The notes under the pieces were generated by a model, which saw only the letters and a list, made by a program, of their open reading frames with translations, was not told where the DNA came from and did not search any database. A stretch of 64,000 bases of DNA from Acidobacteriaceae bacterium (GTDB taxonomy: Bacteria > Acidobacteriota > Terriglobia > Terriglobales > Acidobacteriaceae): positions 894,985 through 958,984 of the forward strand of contig DASZBM010000010.1 in the NCBI GenBank assembly GCA_035944135.1. Direction: 5' to 3'. This document shows positions 51,921 to 62,207 of this stretch, one piece after another. A program made the position numbers and the translations under genes. Positions within the stretch are counted from its first letter, which is position 1, and the number at the start of each line of letters is the position of its first letter.

Positions 51921-53117
51921 ATGGCAGAATTCCGTCGCAGCAAAGCGCCCCCCCGCGCCGCTACCCCGGAAATGGGCCTGGGAGCGTGTTTGATTCAGCG
52001 CCTCGCGCGAGGCGTCTCCCTCGCGATTGCCCTGTTGATTGTGGCGGCAATTCCGGCGCACGCGTCCGTGTCGTTGCTGCTGGAGCAGCCGTATGGCGGG
52101 CTGGGGGTGGTGAATCCTACTGGCCATGCCGCGCTTTACCTGGATCATGTGTGCGCGGCCAGTCCCGTCCAGCTTCGTCCGTGCGCGCCGGGTGAGCTGG
52201 GCGTGGTGATCAGCCGGTATGACGGCATCACGAATCATGACTGGATCGCCGTTCCGCTGCTGCCGTACCTGTACGCTGTGGAGTCGCCGGCCGACATTCC
52301 GCAGACGATGAACCGGGAGCAGGAGACCCTGCTGCGGGACCTGTATCGGCGGCACGCGCTGGAGTCAGTTGCGCCGGATTTGCCGAATGGAGGCACGCCG
52401 GAGGGGAACTGGTATGAGCTGGCGGGCTCAGCCTACGACCGCACGATCTATGGCTTCAGCCTGGCGACGACCCCGGAGCAGGATGCGCGCCTGATTGCGA
52501 TCTTCAATGATCGCCACAATGTGGAACATTACAACGGGGCTTTCCGGAACTGTGCGGATTTTGCGCGAACCACGATCAATCTTTTGTATCCGCACGCGAT
52601 CCGGCGCAACTTCGTCGCGGACTTCGGGCTGACGACGCCGAAGTCGGTGGCGCGCGCGCTGACGCACTATGCCTCCAAGCACCCGGGTGTGGATTTTCAA
52701 GTCTTCAGGATTCCGCAGGTGCCGGGTTCCATACCGCGGTCGTATGGTGTGCAGGGCGTGACGGAGAGCCTGCTGAAGCGCTATGGCGTTCCCCTCGTCG
52801 TGCTGTCGCCTGTGGTCACGGGGATCGTATTCGTCGCGTATATGGGGCACGGGCGTTTTGACATGCCGCGGAACGCGCCGGTGCTTGACCTGCGGCAGAC
52901 GGCGGTAGGCGCGGAAGAATCGGCGGACGTCGACGCGCTGGAGCATGTGTCGCCACCGTCATTGCCGCTGCCGACGCCCTCGGGCGTGGCGATGCGGACT
53001 CCGCTGCCTTTGAACCTCATGACTCCCCAGGGTCCGCCGCCGGCGGTGGATACCCGGATTCCTGATCCGTCGGAGCGGATTCCCTCGGAGCTGTTCGTTC
53101 CTGCTGGAAACAACTGA
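51921..53117 (+). CDS. exported protein with possible permuted NlpC/P60-like fold and Pro-rich tail
   Basis: From ATG 51921 the 398-residue product has a signal peptide (GVSLAIALLIVAAIPAHA, about 31-48). The mature part carries HAALYLDHVC (His) early and NCADFARTTINLL (Cys) late, the order expected in circularly permuted NlpC/P60-LRAT-type cysteine hydrolases. A membrane segment follows (GVPLVVLSPVVTGIVFVAY), then a Pro-rich tail of about 90 residues. The fold assignment is an inference from motif order; no family name is certain. The reading frame is open further upstream but lacks a start with an export signal. Confidence 0.68.
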   Translation: MAEFRRSKAPPRAATPEMGLGACLIQRLARGVSLAIALLIVAAIPAHASVSLLLEQPYGGLGVVNPTGHAALYLDHVCAASPVQLRPCAPGELGVVISRYDGITNHDWIAVPLLPYLYAVESPADIPQTMNREQETLLRDLYRRHALESVAPDLPNGGTPEGNWYELAGSAYDRTIYGFSLATTPEQDARLIAIFNDRHNVEHYNGAFRNCADFARTTINLLYPHAIRRNFVADFGLTTPKSVARALTHYASKHPGVDFQVFRIPQVPGSIPRSYGVQGVTESLLKRYGVPLVVLSPVVTGIVFVAYMGHGRFDMPRNAPVLDLRQTAVGAEESADVDALEHVSPPSLPLPTPSGVAMRTPLPLNLMTPQGPPPAVDTRIPDPSERIPSELFVPAGNN

Positions 53118-53174
53118 GATCCGAGCCCTTCGCAGGCTGGCGTTGTGTCATCCTATGAGTGGATTCGGGTGAAG

Positions 53175-53588
53175 ATGAACCTTCGCGAACAACCACTCGG
53201 AAAGAACGTCCGCTTCCTGCTGCCTTCGCTCAAGCTGAAGGAGCCGTGCTCTGGTGGGGGCACGATCGAGCAGTCTGTCCACGTGTACCTGGTAGAACAT
53301 TTCGGCGGCTACACCGTGACGTCGGGAACGGTCTCAGGATATTGGCGCGAGGAGGACGGAAGCCAGTCGTACGGCGAGCACCGCGAGTTCACGGTGGCGC
53401 TGCACGACGATGGCAAGCTGCCTGATTTGAAGCGCTTTCTGGCACTGACAGGGCGGCGGCTGTGCGAGTCGTGTCTGTATGTCGAGGTCGCAGGCTACGC
53501 CGTGCTGCTCTACAGCGCGGAGGATGAAGACTTCGACGTGGATTCATGCCTGAGCACACCGGCCGAGGAGCCGTCGTCAGCGCGCTGA
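53175..53588 (+). CDS. hypothetical protein
   Basis: The 137-residue protein starts at ATG 53175 with GGGTGAAG just upstream; a GTG at 53145 is an alternative. It contains alternating strands (VHVYLVEHFGGYTVTSGTVS, EFTVALHDDGKL) and a paired-Cys stretch CESCLYVEVAG. The tail is acidic (SAEDEDFDVDS). No known family recognised. It is immediately downstream of the NlpC-like gene on the same strand and convergent with purB. Confidence 0.6.
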   Translation: MNLREQPLGKNVRFLLPSLKLKEPCSGGGTIEQSVHVYLVEHFGGYTVTSGTVSGYWREEDGSQSYGEHREFTVALHDDGKLPDLKRFLALTGRRLCESCLYVEVAGYAVLLYSAEDEDFDVDSCLSTPAEEPSSAR

Positions 53589-53613
53589 TTGGCGCATCAG
53601 GTTGCGAGCTGGC

Positions 53614-54924
53614 TTAATCCAGGTCGGCGTCCTCGGCTAATACACGCTCGAAGATCGTGTCTACGTTTCTCAACTGCCGGCGATAGTTGAACACCTCTGC
53701 AAGCTGCTCGTTGGAAAGCCGCGTTGTAATTTCGGGATCGTTTTGTACGAGCTCGCGGAAATTCTTCTCGTTCGTCCAGGCGTCCATGGCGTGGCCTTGA
53801 ACGAGCCGGTAGGCGTCTTCGCGGCTCATACCGGAGCCGGCGAGTTCCAGAAGGAGCTGCCCTGAGTAGACGAGTCCGTGGGTCGACTCGAGATTGCGCA
53901 GCATCCTCGCGGGGTAGACGAGCAACCGCTCGATCATGGTCGCCGTTTTGTCGAGAAGATAGTCGGTCAGAGTCGTTGAATCCGGCAGGACTACACGTTC
54001 CGCGGACGAGTGCGAGATGTCGCGCTCGTGCCACAATGCGACGTCTTCAAGGCCGACCTGCGCATTGGCACGCACCACTCGCGCGAGGCCAGAGATCTGC
54101 TCGGCGGTAATGGGGTTTCGCTTGTGCGGCATCGCGCTCGAGCCCTTCTGCTTGGCAGAGAAGAACTCCTCGGCCTCTCGGACCTCGGTGCGTTGCAGGT
54201 GCCGCACCTCCGTGGCGATCTTGTCCAGCGTGGAGCAAAGTACGGCGAGCGTACACAGATATGCGGCGTGGCGGTCGCGCTGCAGGACTTGCGTTGCAAT
54301 GGCCGCCGGACGGAGCTCCAGTTCCTTGAGGATGGCGGCCTCATGTTCCGGCTCCAGGTGGCCGAAAGTGCCGACGGCGCCTGAAAGTTTGCCCACGCGG
54401 AGGTCTTCGGCGGCAGCGTCGAACCTTCGCAGGTTCCGATTTATCTCGGAGTACCAAAGGAGCAATTTCAGCCCGAAAGTCGTTGGTTCTGCATGAACTC
54501 CGTGCGTGCGGCCGATCGTCGGCGTGTGTTTGAACTCAATTGCACGCTTGCGCAAAACGTCGCGAAGTCGCACAATGCCAAAACGAATCAAACTGGAAGC
54601 CTGACGAAGAGCGAGTGCCTGCGCCGTATCGACAACGTCGGTGGAGGTGAGACCGTAGTGCAGCCAGCGAGCTTCAGGGCCCACTTTTTCCGCCACCGCT
54701 GTGGTGAAGGCCAATACGTCGTGACGCAGATCACATTCAAGTTCGTGAATGCGTTCTACGGTGAAGCTAGCTCGTGCACGTATCGCAGCCGCAGCCTCGG
54801 CCGGAACAATTCCTGCTCGAGCGAGCGTTTCGGTCGCCGCCAGTTCGACCCGCAGCCAGTTTTCAAAGCGGCTGTGCTCGGACCAAACGGAGGCCATCTG
54901 CGGGCGGGTGTAGCGGGGGATCAT
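53614..54924 (-). CDS. purB: adenylosuccinate lyase
   Basis: PurB catalyses two steps of purine synthesis: release of fumarate from SAICAR and from adenylosuccinate. The 436-residue protein has the superfamily signature GSSAMPHKRNPI and the TSTDVVDTAQALALRQ and TIGRTHGVHAEPTTFG blocks (with catalytic His) of PurB. The length matches the usual 430-470. It is divergent from the MarR gene. Confidence 0.95.
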   Translation of the reverse strand: MIPRYTRPQMASVWSEHSRFENWLRVELAATETLARAGIVPAEAAAAIRARASFTVERIHELECDLRHDVLAFTTAVAEKVGPEARWLHYGLTSTDVVDTAQALALRQASSLIRFGIVRLRDVLRKRAIEFKHTPTIGRTHGVHAEPTTFGLKLLLWYSEINRNLRRFDAAAEDLRVGKLSGAVGTFGHLEPEHEAAILKELELRPAAIATQVLQRDRHAAYLCTLAVLCSTLDKIATEVRHLQRTEVREAEEFFSAKQKGSSAMPHKRNPITAEQISGLARVVRANAQVGLEDVALWHERDISHSSAERVVLPDSTTLTDYLLDKTATMIERLLVYPARMLRNLESTHGLVYSGQLLLELAGSGMSREDAYRLVQGHAMDAWTNEKNFRELVQNDPEITTRLSNEQLAEVFNYRRQLRNVDTIFERVLAEDADLD

Positions 54925-55106
54925 CGGGACTCCAAGGATAAGGTGAGGAGGATGTTATGGAACCTAAAGCGTTGCCAACTCAGAGCTCCCCGGCTAATAT
55001 CGCAGCCACAAGGGCCCTTCAACGGAACGCCTTCTCCAGTGTAGCCGTACCTGCAGTTGGAGATGTAATTCGCAAATCGTCGCCCGATAGAATGGAGGGG
55101 CAGCTT

Positions 55107-55586
55107 ATGGAAGAGAACGGAAGCAACGGTAATGCAGAGATTCCACGGCTGAGGGAACTCGCGGAATTTCGTTTCCAGTTGCGGCAATTCCTAAGCTTCA
55201 GCGAGATCTCATCAGAGCGCCACGGCATTCAGGCGCAGCAGTATCAACTTCTGCAGGTGATCGCTGCCGCGCCCCCCAGCCAGCCCGCTTCTGTCAGCTA
55301 TCTCGCCGACCGGATGGTTCTGCGCCACAACAGCACCGTCGAGCTTGTCGACCGCGCCGAACGTGCAGGACTCGTGCGTCGTCATACGGACGAACGCGAC
55401 CTGCGCCGCTCCATCATCAAGCTCACACCTACAGGCGATCAGCTTCTCCGCTCGCTGGTTGCGGAGCATATCCAGGAGCTCGAGCGGCTGAGTGACCGGC
55501 TCATTCATTCGATTCGAGCTGTGAATCACAGTGCGGCGCCGTCGACGCAGATGTCGGTGGGCACGGAAAGCGCGGGGACGGCCTGA
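55107..55586 (+). CDS. MarR family transcriptional regulator
   Basis: The 159-residue protein has the winged-helix layout of MarR: dimer helices (ELAEFRFQLRQFLSFSE), recognition region VSYLADRMVLRHNSTVELVD, and wing VRRHTDERDLRRSIIKLTP with the DxRxxxxxLT pattern. The start is the ATG at 55107, which has a near-perfect GGAGG eight bases upstream; an in-frame frame extension to 54957 is rejected. It may regulate itself and nearby purB, or the glutaredoxin gene just downstream on the other strand (stops one base apart), but no operator was identified. Confidence 0.88.
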   Translation: MEENGSNGNAEIPRLRELAEFRFQLRQFLSFSEISSERHGIQAQQYQLLQVIAAAPPSQPASVSYLADRMVLRHNSTVELVDRAERAGLVRRHTDERDLRRSIIKLTPTGDQLLRSLVAEHIQELERLSDRLIHSIRAVNHSAAPSTQMSVGTESAGTA

Positions 55587-55587
55587 G

Positions 55588-55845
55588 CTAGTCGTTTGTG
55601 ACGCCGAACAGCTCTGCCATCTCGGCGTGAAGGAATCCGCGTCCGGGCCTGTACGGCTGAATCCACCTGCCATCGAGCACGAATTGTGGAATGGCGCGTT
55701 TGCCGGTGTGGCGGATCACTTCCTCCGCCGCGCCGGGCGTGCGTTCGATGTCGATCTCGTGGTATGCAATCGAGTGTTTGGTTAGAAACCGCTTGGCCTC
55801 GCGGCAGTCGCGGCACCAGTCAGCAGAGTAAACAACAAGCCCCAT
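55588..55845 (-). CDS. glutaredoxin family protein
   Basis: The 85-residue protein is a thioredoxin-fold reductant of the glutaredoxin/NrdH group. Its active site is CRDC (WCRDCREAKRF, Cys11 and Cys14), followed by the cis-Pro block RAIPQFVLDG and a terminal FLHAEMAEL helix. The CRDC dipeptide is less common than CPYC. It is cytoplasmic. Neighbours are the SDR gene (upstream, minus) and MarR (convergent). Confidence 0.88.
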   Translation of the reverse strand: MGLVVYSADWCRDCREAKRFLTKHSIAYHEIDIERTPGAAEEVIRHTGKRAIPQFVLDGRWIQPYRPGRGFLHAEMAELFGVTND

Positions 55846-55886
55846 ATAGCTATTCTCTCCGATCCGGCATAGACGACGCCCTCCGC

Positions 55887-56666
55887 CTATTGTTCGTGAT
55901 AGTTGCGAATGAGGCCCCCGTCGATAAAGTACGTTGATCCAGTGACATACGCTGCTTCGTCTGAGGCCAGCCAGGCCACCAGCCCGGCCACCTCGTCCGA
56001 CGTTCCCATGCGCCCCAGCGGGATGTTTCTGAGCAGTGGATCCAGCTTGCTCTTGTCGTCCAGGAGCGACTTGTTGATGGGTGTGATGATCGCTCCCGGG
56101 GCGACATTGTTCACCGTGATGCCAAGCGGACCGAGCTCTACCGCGAGGTCCCGCATCAGCATGCGCAGTCCGCCCTTGGACGCGCAGTAGGTGGGGAAGT
56201 GTGGGAACACCATGTCCTCGTGCACCGATGAGATGTTGATGACGCGGCCGGGCTTTTTCGCATCGCGCAGTTTGCGAACGAATGCCTGCGTGAGAAAGAA
56301 GACGCCTTTGAGATTTACGTCGAGGACCATGTCGTAGTCCTCTTCCGTCACGTCCCAGAAGTTCGCACCCTTTTCAACGCCTGCGTTGTTGACGAGGATG
56401 TCGCATCCGCCGAGCTGCGACCACGCCTGCTCGATCAGATTGTTAGTGTCGGCGACCTTCGTCACGTCGGCCATCACGGTGATGAACTTCGCCTGTGGAT
56501 CTTTGGACTTGATCATGTTTTCGGTATCGGCCGCGCCCTGGTCACGGCTGCGGTAGTCGATGACCACAGCCGCGCCCTCGCTCGCCAACCGAACCGCAAT
56601 CGCCTGTCCGATGCCGGAAGATGATCCGGTCACTACCGCTACTTTTCCGTCAAATCTTCCGGCCAT
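55887..56666 (-). CDS. SDR family oxidoreductase (glucose 1-dehydrogenase-like)
   Basis: The 259-residue protein is a classical short-chain dehydrogenase: GSSSGIGQA (TGxxxGxG cofactor site, about 14-22), NNAG, catalytic Ser in INISSV and the YCASKGG motif (Tyr, Lys). The cofactor-choice region after the second strand (VIDYRSRDQG) fits glucose 1-dehydrogenases, which accept NAD or NADP. The substrate is uncertain. It is near the glutaredoxin gene with no clear link. Confidence 0.9.
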   Translation of the reverse strand: MAGRFDGKVAVVTGSSSGIGQAIAVRLASEGAAVVIDYRSRDQGAADTENMIKSKDPQAKFITVMADVTKVADTNNLIEQAWSQLGGCDILVNNAGVEKGANFWDVTEEDYDMVLDVNLKGVFFLTQAFVRKLRDAKKPGRVINISSVHEDMVFPHFPTYCASKGGLRMLMRDLAVELGPLGITVNNVAPGAIITPINKSLLDDKSKLDPLLRNIPLGRMGTSDEVAGLVAWLASDEAAYVTGSTYFIDGGLIRNYHEQ

Positions 56667-56692
56667 CGTTCAAGTCGCCTTTTCTTTGAGTG

Positions 56693-57184
56693 TCAGCTCG
56701 ACTTCTTTGTCGAGCGCCGCGAGTGTGAGCTTGCGGTGGATTTACGCTTCGATCCGCTCTTAGCTGCCGAACTGCTTTTGCTTCTCGAACTGCTTGTGCT
56801 GCGGCTGTGGGGTCGCGAAGAGCTCTTGCCTTCCTTCTCACGGAGAATGTCTTTGGCATTCTCGAGAGTGTGCTTGCGCTCGCTGGACAGGTTCTTGCCG
56901 CCGCGGTTCTCGTAGAAGCTGAGCATCTGCATCGCCTGGCCTGGTCCCTTGGGGGATACGGACTTCTTGGACAGGCCTTCGGCAATCTCCTTTGCAGATT
57001 TTTTGAAGAGGCCCGGGCCCGGCTTCGTCGAATCCGTCTTTACCTTTGCCGACCAGCGGCGCGAGGGTGGTGTGGTGGAGCGCTTTCCAGGTTTGGTTGG
57101 ATAGGTCCTCTTCGCCGTGGAGCTGGAAGAGGATCGCTTGGCGGGCGACTTTGCGTGAGACGTGCGGGCGCTTCTGGTTGCCAT
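56693..57184 (-). CDS. DUF3175-like protein with Lys/Ser-rich ends
   Basis: The 163-residue protein has a central domain, RRWSAKVKTDSTKPGPGLFK followed by SAKEIAEGLSKKS and MLSFYENRGGKNLSSERKH, that fits DUF3175. On both sides it carries low-complexity tails of Ser, Lys, Arg, Thr and Pro (AKSPAKRSSSSSTAKR; SSRSKSSSAAKSGSKRKS). Such histone-like tails suggest DNA contact or condensation. The function of DUF3175 is unknown. It sits between an SDR gene and tadA on the same strand. Confidence 0.82.
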   Translation of the reverse strand: MATRSARTSHAKSPAKRSSSSSTAKRTYPTKPGKRSTTPPSRRWSAKVKTDSTKPGPGLFKKSAKEIAEGLSKKSVSPKGPGQAMQMLSFYENRGGKNLSSERKHTLENAKDILREKEGKSSSRPHSRSTSSSRSKSSSAAKSGSKRKSTASSHSRRSTKKSS

Positions 57185-57216
57185 GGCTTTGCCTCCATGA
57201 CAGAGTGTGATGCCGT

Positions 57217-57714
<498 letters not shown>

Positions 57715-57736
57715 TTACAAATAGATTATGGGATGG

Positions 57737-58426
57737 CTATGACTGCGGTTGCAGGTGCTCGTTATCCGGCCGTGCCCAGAGCTGGTTGAAATCGAGCTCA
57801 AATCGCCGCACGCTGGCTGCATCCCGCGTCAGCACGAGATCGTTGTCCTGGCGCTTCAGCGCGCTGGGAGAGAAGTTCGCGCTGCCGGAACGCAGCGTCT
57901 GGCCGTCCACGGCATAGGACTTCAGGTGCATCAGCACGCGCGAGTGCTTGATCCTGACCTCGACGTTTGGCGTCGCCGCAAGGCGCGCAATCACCGCTTC
58001 GGTGGTTGCGTCGGGGACGTCCTGCTCGTCGAAGAATCCATCCGCAAATTGGACGTCGCGCTTCCGGGCGGTCGGCCTCGGTGCGCCGTCGTGCTTCGCC
58101 GCGCGCTCCAGCTCGTCGTCCGATTGGCTGCGGTCGAGATACACACGAACCCGCACGCCGCGCCGGGCTGCGCTGGTGATCGCATCTCCGACGGCCTCGT
58201 CGGTGAAGCTGAAGCCGCATAGATCGATGGACTTGTGCGCTGAGCGCAGGAGGGCCAGGTCGTAGTGCTCGAGGTTTTCGGTCGGCGAGTAGTGGGTTTC
58301 CAGCGCGCCACTCGAAACGGGCGAGCTGTCTGCATGGCCCGGCAGGTTGACAGGGACTTCACACCCGCAAAGCAGGCCGAGACCCAATGCGCCGACAACA
58401 AACGAAAGCGAAGAAAACCGGGACAT
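57737..58426 (-). CDS. phospholipase D-like domain lipoprotein
   Basis: The 229-residue product has a lipoprotein signal with lipobox LCGC (FVVGALGLGLLCGC) so it is membrane-attached. It carries a PLD-like fold with one clear HxK motif, HLKSYAVDGQTLRSGSANFS (His, Lys, Asp), and an earlier weak partner block. Single-HKD proteins often dimerise to form one active site; many cleave phospholipids or nucleic acid. The gene is upstream of tadA by only 22 bases. The ATG at 58426 is chosen; the TTG before it adds one residue. Confidence 0.82.
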   Translation of the reverse strand: MSRFSSLSFVVGALGLGLLCGCEVPVNLPGHADSSPVSSGALETHYSPTENLEHYDLALLRSAHKSIDLCGFSFTDEAVGDAITSAARRGVRVRVYLDRSQSDDELERAAKHDGAPRPTARKRDVQFADGFFDEQDVPDATTEAVIARLAATPNVEVRIKHSRVLMHLKSYAVDGQTLRSGSANFSPSALKRQDNDLVLTRDAASVRRFELDFNQLWARPDNEHLQPQS

Positions 58427-58512
58427 CAAAGCCAGTTTATTGACCGCCCGGCCTGTGCAAGCAGGGCGGGTCTCAAGTTAGGCAATGGCCGAGCGTGGTA
58501 TTGCGTGGAACG

Positions 58513-59577
58513 CTACGCGGGCTCCTGTTGGGTCATGCAGTGCAGCGCGCCCAGGCCCCAGATGAAATCGGTGCAGTGGATGCCGGTCACGACGCGGTCG
58601 GGGAAGCAATCGGCGATGGTGTTGAGCGCGATGCGATCGTTGGGGTCGTTGAAGGTGGGGACCAATACCAATCCATTTGCAATGTAGAAGTTCGCGTAGC
58701 TTGCAGGCAGCCGCTGTCCTTCGAAGATGACAGGCGCGGGCATCGGCAGTCTTTTGATGGTGAACGGCTCACCGCGCAGGTTGCGCGCTGCGTGCAGGCG
58801 TTCGAGATTCTCGGCGAGCGGAAGATGATTCTCGTCCGCCGTATTCTCTTCGACCGCGGTGAGGATGGTGTTCTCGGCGACGAAGCGGGTGATGTCATCA
58901 ACGTGGCCGTGCGTGTCGTCACCCGCGCATCCGCGGTTCAGCCAGATCACCTTCTCAATCCCGAGATACTCTGCGAACGCGCTTTCGAGCTGCTCCCGCG
59001 AGATGCCCGGATTGCGCTGCTGCACGTCGCTCAGCAGGCACTCCTCAGTTGTGAGCAGAACGCCCGCGCCGTTGGTGTCGATGCTTCCACCTTCGAGGAC
59101 GAGCCTCTGCTCGGTGCCGTCGGCAAGCTTCACGTGTGGCTCGAAGCTGCGCATGCCGTAGAGCTTCGCGACGTGCTCCGGGATCTGGTCATCGTTGTGC
59201 CAGTTGTCGTATTTGGCCCACGCATTGAAGCGCCAGTTCGTGATGGCGAGGTTGCCGTCTGAGTTCTTCACAAAAATCGGACCGGAATCGCGGAGCCATA
59301 CGCGATCCGTCGCCCAGGGGTGAAAATGCAGGCGCGCCAGGTTCGCGCCCTGCCGCTTCAGCATGCCGTAGGCACGCTTCTCCGCCGCGGCATCGTTCAC
59401 GAGGATGTGCACATCCTCAACGCCCGAAAGCCAGCGCACGATCTCGCAGTAGACCCAGGGGATCGGCTGAAATTTCTTCGGCCAGTCCTCAGGATTGTGC
59501 GGCCAGGCTATCCAGGTTGCAGCATGCGGAGCCCACTCAGCGGGCATACGATAGCGGTTATTTTCCGGTTGCGACAT
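58513..59577 (-). CDS. aguA: agmatine deiminase
   Basis: AguA hydrolyses agmatine to N-carbamoylputrescine and ammonia. The 354-residue protein is in the guanidine-modifying fold: MPAEWAPHAATWIAWPHN at the N-terminus, RDSGPIFV, EGGSIDTNGAGVLL, HVDDITRFV and the catalytic Cys near the end (GALHCMTQQEPA). All key blocks are intact. It is third in the putrescine set encoded here with the decarboxylase (62999) and aguB (61266), though an oligogalacturonate lyase gene lies between it and aguB. Confidence 0.95.
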   Translation of the reverse strand: MSQPENNRYRMPAEWAPHAATWIAWPHNPEDWPKKFQPIPWVYCEIVRWLSGVEDVHILVNDAAAEKRAYGMLKRQGANLARLHFHPWATDRVWLRDSGPIFVKNSDGNLAITNWRFNAWAKYDNWHNDDQIPEHVAKLYGMRSFEPHVKLADGTEQRLVLEGGSIDTNGAGVLLTTEECLLSDVQQRNPGISREQLESAFAEYLGIEKVIWLNRGCAGDDTHGHVDDITRFVAENTILTAVEENTADENHLPLAENLERLHAARNLRGEPFTIKRLPMPAPVIFEGQRLPASYANFYIANGLVLVPTFNDPNDRIALNTIADCFPDRVVTGIHCTDFIWGLGALHCMTQQEPA

Positions 59578-59672
59578 TCATGTCTATTTTCGCAGAACAA
59601 GACCGTGCGAACATGCAGGCGAAATGAAAACGCGGCCCGCGAAAGCGAACGGCGCACTCATTAGTGCTCGGT

Positions 59673-61109
59673 CTACTTCGCGATCGCCTTCGTGTCCACC
59701 GGCACATGCGGGTTGTACTTCTTCGCCAGCTCCGGTGTGGAGAGGATCTCGCTCGGCTTAGGGTTCACGGCCTTGTCGACCTCGACGCCGATCACGTACT
59801 CCGGCCCAAACATATTGCTCGTAAAGAAGACCATCTTCTTATTGGGCGAGAAGCGCACGTTCGGCTCCTGGTGATAGTCGTGCCAGGCCATATTCACAAG
59901 GTGCTCGCTCGTGAAGTAGCCGGGCTGGAAGAAATCCGGATCGTTGATCGCGCCCGTCGTGTTGACGAGGTGCGGGTGAAACAGCTCGATCCACTCGCCG
60001 TCTGGAGCCTTCGCGACCTGGCCTGGATCACCGCCATCGCCGCAGAAGAGATCGAGGTCCTTCGTCAGGTTGAAGTGAATCGACCAGTCGTTGCGTTCCA
60101 TGTGGTAGGCCGTGCGGCGGCCGTTGGCGAGATCGTAACCGGCGAGATAGAAATCCTGCCCCTTGATGGGCTGCCAGTCGTACCAGATCGTCTTGCCGTC
60201 GAGCCCCCAGAACTCGTGCCCGGCAATCTCCATCGCGATGCGCCGCTTGTGAATCAGCGTGTTGTGCGTGCCGTCGGTGTGGATCATCCAGATGCGGTCC
60301 ACCTTCTGCCATGGGCCTTCGTGGCAGTACATCAGCAGCGTGGGATCGCTCGGCGAGAACAGCAGGTGATTGACCCAGTCCGTCGAATGCAGGAGCGGAA
60401 ACAGTTTCCCGGTCTGCAGATTGATCGTGTAGAGCGTGAGCGGAATGTGCGCAGCCAGCCGCTGCTCCATCATCTGGCCCTTGTTCAGCGGCTGCACCAG
60501 CGGACCGGCCTGGCCCTTCGGGTTCACGCGATTCTGTCCGTAATCTGTGGCAGACTCCGGGTGGTCGAAGATCGTGCCGGCGCCGAGTGTCTCATCGGCG
60601 TTGATCGTCGCGACGCTCATCCCGCGCGGAAGATCGCAGAGCTTCGTCACCTCTTTGCTATAAACGTCCGCCTTGTAGAGCGAAACAACATGCGTCTGCG
60701 GATCGGCCTTGCTGAAAAACACGGAGTTGGTCTTGTGACCCGCGATGATCGCGTGCACACCGCCAAACCGGAACTGCTGGTTCGTCTCGTCCGCGGGACG
60801 CGGGGGATTCGGAACGATGAGCCACGTCCTGCGCGTCGCCAGATCGAGCCCGTGAATGCCGTCCGGCGCTGTATAGATCATCGTCTTCAGATCAGGGGTG
60901 TATGCATTGATGTTGAAGTAGAAACCGGAAGAGCCGGGCTCGTCCGTCATGCGCCAAACGCGATGACCCGTGTCCTTGTCCACCCATGTGCGCGGAGGGA
61001 CTGCGCCCGTGCCACTCGGCTTGAGCGGTTCACGCTGTGCGAGGCCCGCAGCGGAAAAAGCGAAGAGAGCAGCGAAGGTGACGGCAAGACGGCGAATGGG
61101 GATGTTCAC
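59673..61109 (-). CDS. secreted oligogalacturonate lyase (PL22 family)
   Basis: PL22 lyases cleave unsaturated and saturated digalacturonate and short oligogalacturonides. The 478-residue product has a signal peptide (RRLAVTFAALFAFSAAGLAQ) and a seven-bladed propeller with family blocks NHLLFSPSDPTLLMYCHEGP, VDRIWMIHTDGTH and GHEFWGLDGKTIWYDW. The start is GTG at 61109, with GGAG about ten bases upstream; the open frame extends to 61175 without export signal. It is placed between aguA and aguB and seems independently expressed from its own promoter. Family PL22 is usually cytoplasmic, so the export signal is notable. Confidence 0.85.
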   Translation of the reverse strand: MNIPIRRLAVTFAALFAFSAAGLAQREPLKPSGTGAVPPRTWVDKDTGHRVWRMTDEPGSSGFYFNINAYTPDLKTMIYTAPDGIHGLDLATRRTWLIVPNPPRPADETNQQFRFGGVHAIIAGHKTNSVFFSKADPQTHVVSLYKADVYSKEVTKLCDLPRGMSVATINADETLGAGTIFDHPESATDYGQNRVNPKGQAGPLVQPLNKGQMMEQRLAAHIPLTLYTINLQTGKLFPLLHSTDWVNHLLFSPSDPTLLMYCHEGPWQKVDRIWMIHTDGTHNTLIHKRRIAMEIAGHEFWGLDGKTIWYDWQPIKGQDFYLAGYDLANGRRTAYHMERNDWSIHFNLTKDLDLFCGDGGDPGQVAKAPDGEWIELFHPHLVNTTGAINDPDFFQPGYFTSEHLVNMAWHDYHQEPNVRFSPNKKMVFFTSNMFGPEYVIGVEVDKAVNPKPSEILSTPELAKKYNPHVPVDTKAIAK

Positions 61110-61199
61110 GTTGAGTACGCTCCGGTAAATGCTTCGCCGCGGAAAACATCCCGCGCTCAGTTCAAGGCAGCGCAAAGGAAGATTTCACCCGGCGTTCGC

Positions 61200-61236
61200 T
61201 TTATACACGGTACGAACGTGACTTGGAAACAGTTTC
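61200..61236 (-). promoter_or_regulatory. candidate promoter and operator of the PL22 gene
   Basis: On the minus strand a -10-like TATAAA (plus-strand 61200-61205) follows a -35-like TTCCAA at 17 bases. An inverted repeat GAAAC-T-GTTTC (61226-61236) overlaps the -35 element and resembles the half-sites of KdgR-type and LacI-family operators. The start of transcription would give a leader of about 85 bases. No regulator gene is adjacent. Confidence 0.45.
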
Positions 61237-61265
61237 AAACTGGAAAATTGATCTTGCGAAACCCT

Positions 61266-62198
<933 letters not shown>

Positions 62199-62207
62199 AA
62201 ATGCACC

